Source of the DNA: Alienimonas californiensis
GTDB taxonomy: Bacteria > Planctomycetota > Planctomycetia > Planctomycetales > Planctomycetaceae
Reading direction: 5' to 3'
DNA: 64,000 nucleotides
NCBI RefSeq assembly: GCF_007743815.1
Contig: NZ_CP036265.1
Coordinates: 2,746,823 to 2,810,822 of the forward strand
A program made the translations under genes and the position numbers. This document shows positions 35,825 to 43,640 of the stretch, piece by piece. The notes under the pieces are model-generated. The model saw nothing but the letters and a program-made list of their open reading frames with translations, was not told the DNA's origin and searched no databases. How positions within the stretch are numbered: the stretch's first letter is position 1; each line of letters starts with the position of its first letter.

Positions 35825-36604
35825 CTACGCCGCGGCCCGGGTCGCGTTGAAGGCGTACAGCTTGCCGAGGTGCCGCAGGTAGGCGAGTTGTTGGCCGAGC
35901 GTCAGCTTGCTCGAGCCGCGGGTGCGGTCGCGGAAGGTGATCGGCACCTCCGCGACCCGGCGGGCGCCGCTTTTCACCAGCAGTTCGAGTCCGATCTTGT
36001 ATCCCACCGGGTCCAGCGGGCCGCAGGCGGCGAAGGTCTCCCGGCGGAGGGCGAAGAACCCGGCCAGCGGGTCGGCGGCGTTCGTCAGCCCGCGCGCCAA
36101 ACGGGTCGCCACCTTGGAGTTCCACTGCCGGAACCGGCCCCAGCCGGCGTCGATCTGCCCGCCGGGGACGTAGCGGCTGCCGATCGCGAAGTCGGCTCCG
36201 CCGCGGTCGTCGGCGCCCATCACCGCGGCGACCAGCGCCGGCAGGGCCTCGGGGGGGTGGGAGAGGTCGGCGTCCATCACGACCAGCACGTCGCCGCGGC
36301 CCTCGGAAAGCCCCCGCAGCGCCGCGGTGGCGAGGCCGCGCTCGTGCCGGCGGAGGATCAGGCGGACGGGATGCGTCTTCGCCAGTTCGGCGCACAGGGC
36401 CTCGGTGCCGTCGCGGCTGTCGTCGTCGACGATCAGCGCCTCGGCGGACAGGCCGGCGGCGTCGGTCGCGGCGAACAGGCGGGCGATCAGTTCCGGCAGG
36501 TTCTCCGCTTCCCGATAGGTCGGGATGACGACGGAGACGTCCGGGCGTTCGGGCTGCCCCTCCGTCGGGGGGACGTACAGATGCGGGACGAAGGCAGACG
36601 ACAC
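35825..36604 (-). CDS. Polyprenol-phosphate mannosyltransferase-like GT2 glycosyltransferase
   Basis: A 259-residue GT-A family 2 enzyme like dolichol-phosphate mannose synthase. It shows VSVVIPTYREAENLPELIARL, LIVDDDSRDGTEALC, VMDADLSHPPEALPAL (the DAD metal motif), FAIGSRYVPGG, GFFALRRETF and VAEVPITFRDRTRGSSKL. These proteins move a sugar from NDP-mannose or similar to a polyprenol phosphate. It lacks the C-terminal membrane helices some homologues have. It begins just after the insertion sequence, whose palindrome forms the gap. Confidence 0.87.
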   Translation of the reverse strand: MSSAFVPHLYVPPTEGQPERPDVSVVIPTYREAENLPELIARLFAATDAAGLSAEALIVDDDSRDGTEALCAELAKTHPVRLILRRHERGLATAALRGLSEGRGDVLVVMDADLSHPPEALPALVAAVMGADDRGGADFAIGSRYVPGGQIDAGWGRFRQWNSKVATRLARGLTNAADPLAGFFALRRETFAACGPLDPVGYKIGLELLVKSGARRVAEVPITFRDRTRGSSKLTLGQQLAYLRHLGKLYAFNATRAAA

Positions 36605-36684
36605 GGGCGGCGACCGGGCGAGGCGGAACAGCTTCGCGGGCGTAGGAAAACCGGCCGTGCCCGGTCAATGCGGGGGCGTCACAA

Positions 36685-36715
36685 GCGTCCCGGACCCTTG
36701 GAGGGGCCGGGACGC
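36685..36715 (-). terminator. Hairpin downstream of truB
   Basis: GCGTCCCGG (36685-36693) pairs with CCGGGACGC (36707-36715), about 20 nt after the truB stop on the minus strand. There is no T-tract. Confidence 0.4.
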
Positions 36716-36735
36716 TGGGCACGCTCTGTTGCTCG

Positions 36736-37662
36736 TCAGACCGTCGGCAGGGGGAAGGTCGTCCTCGGTCGCAGCGTGCCGTCGGGGTCGCGGACGCCCA
36801 CGCAGACCGGCTTCCCCGCGGCGTCCCGCACGCCGCAGTCGCCGGGTTCGCCGGGTGCCGCTTCAAAGGAGAGCTGGGCGTAGCGGCCGGCCCGGAGGTC
36901 GATCGCCTGGTCGTCGTCGCAGGTCGCCGTGGGCAGGCCCAGCCGGTCGAAGCGCAGCCCGAGCAGGCCGGGCAGCGTCTCCTCCGTCACGGCCGTTGGT
37001 TCCAGGGCCCCCTCCAGATCGAACCCGCCGATGCGGGTGCGGATCAGCGTTTCCATTACTGCCTCCGTGCCCAGCGCCGCCGCCAGATCGCGGCCGAGGC
37101 TGCGGACGTAGAACCCGCTGCCGCAGACGATCCGCAGCGCGAGCCGTTCGCCGTCGAAGCTCAACACCTCCAGCCGATCGACCCGCACCCGCTTTGGCTC
37201 CAGTTCCACCTCTTCTCCCTGCCGGGCGAGGTCGTAGGCTCGCCGGCCGCCCACCTTGACCGCGCTGAAGGCGGGGGGCGTCTGGTCGATCTCGCCGAGG
37301 AACCGGGGGAGCGCCGCTTCGATCTGCTCCCGCGTGACGGTCGGCGGGTCCGGCACGGGAACCGGGTCGGCCTCGACGTCCAGCGAGGGGGAGGAGACGT
37401 GCAGGCGGAAGCCGGCTTCGTAGGTCTTGGGCAGGGCCTGCACGCGTTCGATCAGCCGCGTCGCCTTACCGACGCAGACCACCAGCACGCCGGAGGCGAT
37501 CGGGTCCAGCGTCCCGGCGTGGCCGACCTTCACCCGTCGCCCCCAGCCCGCCCCGCGGGCGGCCCGCTGCACGACGTTCACGGCGTCGCGGCTGCTCGCC
37601 CCGGCCGGTTTGTCCAGCACGAGCAGCCCGGCGGGGGGAATGGGCGGAGGCGGTTTCATCAC
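36736..37662 (-). CDS. truB: tRNA pseudouridine(55) synthase TruB
   Basis: A 308-residue enzyme that makes pseudouridine 55 in the T-loop of tRNAs. Visible motifs are LLVLDKPAGASSRDAVNVV, the catalytic KVGHAGTLDPIASGVL (Asp53), YEAGFRLHVSSPSLD, QTPPAFSAVKVGGRRAYDLAR and GSGFYVRSLGRDLAAALG. The C-terminal PUA-like part is short. It is not in the usual nusA-infB-rbfA-truB cluster. Confidence 0.95.
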   Translation of the reverse strand: MMKPPPPIPPAGLLVLDKPAGASSRDAVNVVQRAARGAGWGRRVKVGHAGTLDPIASGVLVVCVGKATRLIERVQALPKTYEAGFRLHVSSPSLDVEADPVPVPDPPTVTREQIEAALPRFLGEIDQTPPAFSAVKVGGRRAYDLARQGEEVELEPKRVRVDRLEVLSFDGERLALRIVCGSGFYVRSLGRDLAAALGTEAVMETLIRTRIGGFDLEGALEPTAVTEETLPGLLGLRFDRLGLPTATCDDDQAIDLRAGRYAQLSFEAAPGEPGDCGVRDAAGKPVCVGVRDPDGTLRPRTTFPLPTV

Positions 37663-37717
37663 CCGCGAAACCGCAAGCGTGGATCGGACAGGAGCGTGGA
37701 ACGGACGGGCGAAGGCG

Positions 37718-39388
37718 TTACGCCGTCGCGACGGCCTTGGCGGCGCTGCGTTCGCTCTGGCGGTCCAGGGCGGCGCCGATGAAGCCCTTGAACAGCGGGT
37801 GCGGGCGGTCCGGCTTGCTCTTGAACTCCGGGTGGAACTGCACCGCGATGAACCAGGGGTGAGCGGGGATCTCGATCACCTCCACCAGAACGCCGTCCGG
37901 GCCGGTGCCGACCGGGTGCAGGCCGTGTTCGATCATCTGATCGCGGTAGGCCGGGTTGAACTCGTAGCGGTGACGGTGCCGCTCGGAGACGTGCCGGGTG
38001 TCGTACAGCTCCGCGGACTTGCTGTCCTCGGTCAGCACGCAGGGCTGGGCGCCGAGCCGCATGGTGCCGCCCATGTTCTTCACCGCTTTCTGCTCTTCAA
38101 GCAGGCAGATGACGGGGTCGGGGGTCTCGGCGGCGAACTCCGTGCTGTCGGCGTGGGGGAGCATCAGCACGTTGCGGGCGAACTCCACGACCGCGACCTG
38201 CATCCCCAGGCAGATGCCGAAGAACGGGACGCCTTTCTCCCGCGCGAACCGCACCGCGAGGATCTTCCCCTCGATCCCCCGCTTGCCGAAGCCGCCGGGC
38301 ACCAGGATCGCATCCACGCCGGACAGATGGGCGGCGGCGCCGTCCTGTTCCACGCTTTCGGCGTCGACCCGTTTGAAGATCACCCGGGCGCTGTGGGCGA
38401 AGCCGGCGTGGGTGAGGGCCTCGTAGATGCTTTTGTAGGCGTCGCGGTGCTCGATGTACTTGCCGACGACCGCAATCGTGACTTCGTGCTCCGGGTGCCG
38501 GTTGCGGCGCATCAGGTCGGTCCAGTCGTCCAGCCGCAGCCGGCCGGCGTTGAGCCGCAGGCGGTTGACGATCTTCTGGTCGACGTTGTCCTCGGCGAGG
38601 CTCTGCGGCACCTCGTAGATGCTGTATTCCTTGTCCACCTCGACCACGACCATGTCGCGCTCGACGTTGCAGAACCCGGCGATCTTTTCCGTGTGCTCCC
38701 GGGGCAGGGGACGCTCGCAGCGGACGACCAGCATGTCCGGCTGAATGCCGATCGTGCGGAGCTGCTGGACGCTGTGCTGGGTCGGCTTCGTCTTCGCCTC
38801 ACGGGCCGCCTTCAGGTAGGGCACGAGGGTGAGGTGCAGGAACAGGCAGTTCTGCCGGCCCACTTCGAGCGGGATCTGGCGGATCGCTTCGAGGAACGGG
38901 AGCCCCTCAATGTCGCCCACGGTTCCGCCGAGTTCCGTGATGACCACGTCCACGTCCCCGCCGGCGAGGTCGAGGATCGCGTGCTTGATCTCGTCGGTGA
39001 CGTGCGGGACGACCTGCACGGTGCGGCCGAGGTACTCGCCGCGGCGTTCCTTCTCCAGGACGCTCTTGTAGATCTGGCCGGCGGTGTAGTTGCTCTGCCG
39101 GGTGAGGGGGCCGTCGGTGAAGCGTTCGTAGTGCCCGAGGTCCAGGTCAGTCTCGCTGCCGTCGTCCAGCACGTAGACCTCCCCGTGCTGGTAGGGGCTC
39201 ATCGTGCCGGGGTCGACGTTCAGATACGGATCGAGCTTCTGCATCCGCACGGAGAGGCCGCGGCGCTCCAGCAGCAGGGCGATGCTGGCGGCGGTCAGCC
39301 CCTTGCCCAACGAGGAGACCACCCCCCCGGTGACGAAGATGTGCTTGGTCCGGCGGTCGCCGGGGAACGGGTCGAACGGTGAGACCAT
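37718..39388 (-). CDS. pyrG: CTP synthase
   Basis: A 556-residue enzyme converting UTP to CTP with glutamine and ATP. The N-terminal synthase domain has [40 protein letters not shown] and [18 protein letters not shown]. The C-terminal glutaminase domain has [15 protein letters not shown] and [14 protein letters not shown] 39388 gives the normal length. It lies downstream of kdsB; a terminator-like hairpin separates them. Confidence 0.96.
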   Translation of the reverse strand: MVSPFDPFPGDRRTKHIFVTGGVVSSLGKGLTAASIALLLERRGLSVRMQKLDPYLNVDPGTMSPYQHGEVYVLDDGSETDLDLGHYERFTDGPLTRQSNYTAGQIYKSVLEKERRGEYLGRTVQVVPHVTDEIKHAILDLAGGDVDVVITELGGTVGDIEGLPFLEAIRQIPLEVGRQNCLFLHLTLVPYLKAAREAKTKPTQHSVQQLRTIGIQPDMLVVRCERPLPREHTEKIAGFCNVERDMVVVEVDKEYSIYEVPQSLAEDNVDQKIVNRLRLNAGRLRLDDWTDLMRRNRHPEHEVTIAVVGKYIEHRDAYKSIYEALTHAGFAHSARVIFKRVDAESVEQDGAAAHLSGVDAILVPGGFGKRGIEGKILAVRFAREKGVPFFGICLGMQVAVVEFARNVLMLPHADSTEFAAETPDPVICLLEEQKAVKNMGGTMRLGAQPCVLTEDSKSAELYDTRHVSERHRHRYEFNPAYRDQMIEHGLHPVGTGPDGVLVEVIEIPAHPWFIAVQFHPEFKSKPDRPHPLFKGFIGAALDRQSERSAAKAVATA

Positions 39389-39405
39389 ACGGTTTGCCGA
39401 CACGA

Positions 39406-39434
39406 CGAAAGCCCGCGATCGGTCGCGGGCTTCG
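39406..39434 (-). terminator. Terminator between kdsB and pyrG
   Basis: On the minus strand a stem CGAAGCCCGCGA / TCGCGGGCTTTCG (one bulged base) is followed by a weak T-containing run. It lies about 60 nt downstream of the kdsB stop and 18 nt upstream of the pyrG start. It may be a terminator or an attenuator for pyrG. Confidence 0.5.
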
Positions 39435-39492
39435 TGCGGAGCGGAGAGGAAGGAGAGGCGGGCTTCGCCGGCGCCCTCGGACGTGGAAGCGT

Positions 39493-40278
39493 CTAGGAGC
39501 CGGAGCGGGCGGCCCGGGCGGCGTGCCGGGCGACGAAGGCATTGTAATCCTCCCGCGTGTCCACGCCACAGGCATGGGCCGCGACCTCGCAAACCCGCAG
39601 CGTGCAGCCGGCCTCCAGCGCGCGCAACTGTTCGAGCTTCTCCACCCGTTCCAACCGCGACGGCGGGAGTTCGCTCAGCCGAATCAGGAACTCCCGCCGA
39701 TAGGCGTAGGCCCCAATGTGCAGCCGGGCGTTCTCCGGCACGCCGCCCTGTTCCGAAAACGGGTGCTCCGACGAATCGCGGGGAAACGGGATCGGGGCGC
39801 GGGAGAAGTAGAGGGCCCGACCGTCCGGGGCGCACACGACCTTCACGTTCGCCGGATCGCGGAAGGCGGCGGGGTCCGTCATCGGCGAGCAGAGCGTCGC
39901 CATCTCCGCGCCGGTTCCCCGACCGTCAGGGCCCGTGATCGCCCCGGCGAGCAGATTGATCGCGGCGGGGTCGATCTCCGGCTCGTCCCCCTGCACGTTG
40001 ACCAGCACGTCGAATCGCTCCCGGCGGCGGGCGACCTCGGCGAGGCGGTCGGTGCCGGAGGGGTGCTCGCCGGTCATCTCGACGGCGCCGCCGAAGCGTT
40101 TCACCTCCGCGGCAATCTCCGAAGAGTCGGTCGCGACGACCAGTGCGTCCAGCGAGGAGGCCCGCGACGCCGCCCGGTAGGTGTGCTCCAACAGGCTCCG
40201 GCCCGTCTCGCGGAGCAGCAGTTTCTCCGGCAGCCGGGAGGACTGGAGCCGGGCCGGGATCACGCCGAGCGTGGGCAT
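39493..40278 (-). CDS. kdsB: 3-deoxy-manno-octulosonate cytidylyltransferase
   Basis: A 261-residue enzyme that activates Kdo as CMP-Kdo for LPS inner core. It shows [18 protein letters not shown] with the CTP-binding Arg/Lys, [44 protein letters not shown] (metal Asp) and [12 protein letters not shown]. Its presence supports an LPS-bearing outer membrane. Codirectional with pyrG, which supplies its CTP. Confidence 0.95.
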   Translation of the reverse strand: MPTLGVIPARLQSSRLPEKLLLRETGRSLLEHTYRAASRASSLDALVVATDSSEIAAEVKRFGGAVEMTGEHPSGTDRLAEVARRRERFDVLVNVQGDEPEIDPAAINLLAGAITGPDGRGTGAEMATLCSPMTDPAAFRDPANVKVVCAPDGRALYFSRAPIPFPRDSSEHPFSEQGGVPENARLHIGAYAYRREFLIRLSELPPSRLERVEKLEQLRALEAGCTLRVCEVAAHACGVDTREDYNAFVARHAARAARSGS

Positions 40279-40289
40279 TTCGGAAGCCT

Positions 40290-40385
40290 GTGAGCCCGAA
40301 GCGCAAGCGAGGGGAGCGATTCGCGCCGGGGGGCGGAGTTGCGAATGATCGTGCGTCGCCCCCCTCGCTTGCGCTTCGGGCTCAC
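40290..40385. repeat. Perfect intergenic inverted repeat (GTGAGCCCG family)
   Basis: Left arm 40290-40314 starts GTGAGCCCGAAGCGCAAGCG. Right arm 40361-40385 is the exact 25-nt reverse complement. The 46-nt loop is variable. It sits between kdsB and the zinc-ribbon protein gene. The first 19 bases match the split palindrome at 34754 except one (A for G). Confidence 0.85.
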
Positions 40386-40395
40386 GTCACGGAGC

Positions 40396-41325
40396 TCAGG
40401 CGGACGCCGTTTCCCGCTGTTTTACGGTGGCGGGGGTCCCCTCGGCGAAGGCTTCCGCGGGGATGTGCGGGGCTTTCATCGCCTGTTTTTGGGCCTGCTC
40501 GATCCGGGCGAGGCTGCCGCCGAGGGTTTCGATGCGGGTGCGGACCTCGTGGGTCGTCTTGTCCATCCCGCCGGCGATCAGGGTGACGATGCCCAGGAAC
40601 AGGAGCATCTGGCCGGCGGTGGTCAGCAGCCAGCCGGTCGGGGCGTAGCCGGGGGGGCCGCCGAAGTAACTCCAGACGATGAACGCCCCGCCGACCGTCA
40701 AACCCAGCACGCCGCCGTAGGCCAGCAACTGGCCCAGCGGGCCGGCGTTGCGGGCCGGGCCGCCGCCGAAGGAGCCCGCGGCGACCGGGTCGAAGTGCGG
40801 GGCGGCGGGGCCGGGCGCGTGGCCGGCGTGAACCCGCGGGGCGTTGGTGGGCACCCGGTGCGGCGGCGCCACGGCGGCGCCGGCGTCCGCGGCCCGGTTG
40901 CCGGAGGACCGGCCGGCGGCGGCCTCGGCGGGGGTGCCGTGTTCGTCGTCAAACCGCCACTGCGGCGGCTGGGTGCGGACCGTGGGCGTCCGCCGGGGCC
41001 GCTCCGCGACGGCGACCGCCGCGGCAACCCTCTCCGATGCGGGGGCCGACTGGAGCTGCGGTTGCGGGCGCGGGGGCGAACCGGCGTCGCGGCGTTCGTA
41101 ATCCTCCGCGAGCCGGGCGGCGCCGCCCTCCTCGAACAGGTGGCTCCACTTGTCCAGCAGCTCGCGGGCCCGCTTGGCCGCGGGCGGTTCGTCCGTCACA
41201 GCCGGCGTCGGGCGACTGGCGACGACCGGGCCGCCGCAGGAGACGCACACCGCGGAGCCGACGCCGTCCGGTCCGCCCGCGTCGGCGGTTGCGGCGACGT
41301 CACGGCGGCAACTCGGGCACCACAT
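40396..41325 (-). CDS. Zinc-ribbon membrane protein, hypothetical
   Basis: A 309-residue protein. ATG 41325 puts a zinc ribbon at the N-terminus: MWCPSCRRDV and CVSCGGPV supply two Cys pairs. A long Pro/Ala-rich linker follows. Near residues 210-265 two membrane helices occur (LLAYGGVLGLTVGGAFIVWSYF; LLTTAGQMLLFLGIVTLIAGG), then a helical tail RTRIETLGGSLARIEQAQKQ. Such proteins are common and uncharacterised in planctomycetes. A longer in-frame start at 41433 would bury the ribbon behind 36 residues. Confidence 0.65.
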   Translation of the reverse strand: MWCPSCRRDVAATADAGGPDGVGSAVCVSCGGPVVASRPTPAVTDEPPAAKRARELLDKWSHLFEEGGAARLAEDYERRDAGSPPRPQPQLQSAPASERVAAAVAVAERPRRTPTVRTQPPQWRFDDEHGTPAEAAAGRSSGNRAADAGAAVAPPHRVPTNAPRVHAGHAPGPAAPHFDPVAAGSFGGGPARNAGPLGQLLAYGGVLGLTVGGAFIVWSYFGGPPGYAPTGWLLTTAGQMLLFLGIVTLIAGGMDKTTHEVRTRIETLGGSLARIEQAQKQAMKAPHIPAEAFAEGTPATVKQRETASA

Positions 41326-41711
41326 CGCGGCGATCGGCGTCGGGGGAGGGGGGAAGATGGGGAACGCCGCGGGTGCTAGTCCGACGGCCGCGTTCGGGGC
41401 AAGCCCGGCCCGGCGGGCCTCTGTTTGCCCCACGGGTTACCCGGCGGGGAGACCCGCGTCCGCAAAGCGATCGCAGCCTTCACGCGGAATCCCGTCATGC
41501 TTCGGTGAACGCATCGTCACGGGTCGGCGAGCGTCCCCGGGTGCGTCACCCTTGCGTCAATCATTTCGCGGGGCCGTGGCCGAGTGCCCCGTCGGCCTGT
41601 AGCATCCCCCGCTTCCCCCGTCCGCGTTCCGGTCGCCCGCGTTTCGCCCCCGTGCGAACGTCCGACCGTCGCTCCGCACCTCGCCCCGGCTCCTTTTCAG
41701 CGTCGCCCCGG
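41326..41711. other. Divergent promoter region of the ketosynthase operon
   Basis: 386 nt between divergent genes. I find no credible gene, terminator or riboswitch. It must carry the promoters for the zinc-ribbon gene and the ketosynthase-ACP operon, but no clear -35/-10 pair stands out. Confidence 0.4.
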
Positions 41712-42992
41712 ATGCCCGACCGCCCCGACCATGAGCGGATCGTGATCACCGGCGTGGGGATGACCGCGCCCAACGGCAACAGCCTCGCGGAGTACCGCGA
41801 CGCGCTGCTCGCCGGTCGCAGCGGCGTGGTCCCCTTCGAAACCCGCTACATGCCCCCGGTGCTGGCCGGCGTGTGCGATTTCGACCCGCTCCGCCACCAG
41901 AACCGCCGCGAGGTCCGCCGCGGCACCCGGGCCGGCTCCGTCGCCGTCTACTGCGCCCACGAGGCCATCGCCGACAGCGGCCTGCCCTGGCAGGAGATGA
42001 ATAAGGAACGCGTCGGCGTCTACCTCGGCATCACCGAGCACGGCAACGTCGAGACGGAAAACGAAATCTTTGAGATTTCTCAGTTCGAGTACGACACCAA
42101 GGTCTGGAGCCACCACCACAACCCCCGCACCGTCGCCAACAACCCGGCGGGCGAGGTGACCCTCAGTCTGAAGATCACCGGCCCGCACCTGACCCTCGGC
42201 GCCGCCTGCGCCGCGGGTAACGCCGGGCTGATTCAGGGCCTGCAAATGCTGCGGCTGGGCGAGGTGGACATGGCCCTGTGCGGCGGCGTCAGCGAGAGCA
42301 TTCACACCTTCGGCATCTTCGCCTCCTTCGCCGCTCAGGGGGCGCTGGCCTGCTGCGAGGCGAAGAGTCCCGCGGAGGCCTGCCGCCCGTTCGACCGCGA
42401 CCGCAACGGCATCGTCGTCGCCGAGGGCGGCGGCATCGTCACCCTGGAACGGCTCGACGCCGCCAAAAAACGCGGCGCCAAGATCTACGGGGAGATCGTC
42501 GGCCACGCGATGAACAGCGACGCCAGCGACTTTGTTCTCCCGAACCGTCAGGGGCAGGCCCGCTGCCTGGAGATGGGCCTGGAACGGGCCGGGCTGGGGC
42601 CGGGTGAAATCGACATTCTCTCCTCCCACGCCACCGCCACGGTGCAGGGGGATATTGAAGAAGCGACCGCGATCGGCAGCGTGTTCGGCGACTGCTCGAC
42701 CCCGCCGGCGGTCAACAATACGAAGTCCTTCATCGGTCACGCGATGGGCGCCGCCGGCGTGCTCGAACTGCTCGGCAATCTGCCGAGCTTCGAGGACGGC
42801 GTGGTGCACCCCACCATCAACTGCCCGAACCCGGACCCGAAGTGCCCGGTGCCGAACCTCGTAGCCGAGGAACCCCAACGGGTTGGCCGGGTGGACCACG
42901 TGTTGAACAACTCGTTCGGCATGCTGGGGATTAATTCCGTCGTCATCGTGAAGCGCCCGCCGACCGACGTGCGGTCCGCGTGGGCGAACTAA
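41712..42992 (+). CDS. Beta-ketoacyl-ACP synthase (KAS II-type ketosynthase)
   Basis: A 426-residue thiolase-fold condensing enzyme. The nucleophile Cys166 lies in TLGAACAAGNAGL, with His306 in ILSSHATATVQGD and His343 in SFIGHAMGAAGVLE, completing the Cys-His-His triad. FabF usually reads NAHGTST at the first His; here it is SSHATAT, a departure typical of specialised ketosynthases. An insertion around residues 115-140 (EISQFEYDTKVWSHHHNPRT) also differs from FabF. ATG 41712 is the natural start. It leads the ACP-membrane protein-oxidoreductase operon, so it probably elongates an unusual acyl chain. Confidence 0.9.
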   Translation: MPDRPDHERIVITGVGMTAPNGNSLAEYRDALLAGRSGVVPFETRYMPPVLAGVCDFDPLRHQNRREVRRGTRAGSVAVYCAHEAIADSGLPWQEMNKERVGVYLGITEHGNVETENEIFEISQFEYDTKVWSHHHNPRTVANNPAGEVTLSLKITGPHLTLGAACAAGNAGLIQGLQMLRLGEVDMALCGGVSESIHTFGIFASFAAQGALACCEAKSPAEACRPFDRDRNGIVVAEGGGIVTLERLDAAKKRGAKIYGEIVGHAMNSDASDFVLPNRQGQARCLEMGLERAGLGPGEIDILSSHATATVQGDIEEATAIGSVFGDCSTPPAVNNTKSFIGHAMGAAGVLELLGNLPSFEDGVVHPTINCPNPDPKCPVPNLVAEEPQRVGRVDHVLNNSFGMLGINSVVIVKRPPTDVRSAWAN

Positions 42993-43020
42993 GTCGAACC
43001 TTTATCAAAGCAGCGCTCGT

Positions 43021-43278
43021 ATGACCCGTCCCGAAATCCGCGGGGTGATCCTCGACATCCTCGAGAACATCGCCCCGGACGAGGATCTGTCCGACCTGAA
43101 CGATAGCGAACCGTTCCGGGAACAGATGGAGCTGGACTCCATGGACTTCCTGGACATCGTGATGGAGCTGCGCAAACGCTACCGCGTGCAGATCCCCGAG
43201 GAGGATTATCCCAACCTCAACACGATGGACGGCACGGTCAATTATCTCGAGCCGAAGCTGGCCGATACGCCGGTCTGA
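43021..43278 (+). CDS. Acyl carrier protein
   Basis: An 85-residue, acidic, four-helix carrier protein. The phosphopantetheine-bearing Ser40 lies in MELDSMDFLDIVMELRKRY, in place of the DSL of housekeeping AcpP. The D-S-M variant and its position between ketosynthase and oxidoreductase mark it as a pathway-specific carrier. It begins 28 nt after the ketosynthase stop. Confidence 0.92.
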   Translation: MTRPEIRGVILDILENIAPDEDLSDLNDSEPFREQMELDSMDFLDIVMELRKRYRVQIPEEDYPNLNTMDGTVNYLEPKLADTPV

Positions 43279-43283
43279 TCTGA

Positions 43284-43640
43284 ATGGCGTTGCGTCTGAT
43301 CGCTGCCGTCGTCTTGGCGCCTCTCGCTCCTTTGGCCGCCGCGGCGCTCGGAACCGTCGCAATCGACTACGGATTGCAACGATTTCCCCGCGCGAAGAAC
43401 GTCGGCGGAGCCTGCTACCTGCTTTGGCTCGGCGCCGCCGTCGGTCTTCCCGCGACCGTTGCCTGCATGTTCGGGTGGTTGTTTCCGCCCGCCGCGGTTG
43501 GTCTACACGCCGTCGCCGCTCTGATCTTGGGTTTGACGATCTATTTCGAGTCCGGTCGAATCGGGGACGGTTTCATCACCGGACTCGTCGCCACCTTGGT
43601 CATGACGTTCCTCGCAGCGGTGCTTCACGCACGTGGCTAG
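43284..43640 (+). CDS. Small membrane protein in the ketosynthase/ACP operon, hypothetical
   Basis: A 118-residue protein with three or four hydrophobic helices (LIAAVVLAPLAPLAAAALGTVAI, YLLWLGAAVGLPATVACMFGWLF, AVALILGLTIYF, FITGLVATLVMTFLAAVLHA). No recognised family. It starts 5 nt after the ACP stop and overlaps the oxidoreductase start by 8 nt, so it is certainly within the operon. Its codons are less extreme in G/C third positions than the neighbours. It could anchor the ACP-bound pathway at the membrane. Confidence 0.6.
   Translation: MALRLIAAVVLAPLAPLAAAALGTVAIDYGLQRFPRAKNVGGACYLLWLGAAVGLPATVACMFGWLFPPAAVGLHAVAALILGLTIYFESGRIGDGFITGLVATLVMTFLAAVLHARG

Noticed and set aside
34814-36883. 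A 689-codon plus-strand frame across the insertion sequence and the GT2 gene
   Set aside because: Out of frame with the DDE transposase and antisense to the glycosyltransferase.
37427-39382. A 651-codon frame on the plus strand opposite pyrG and truB
   Set aside because: Shadow of conserved minus-strand genes; Val/Gly/His-rich product without any family.
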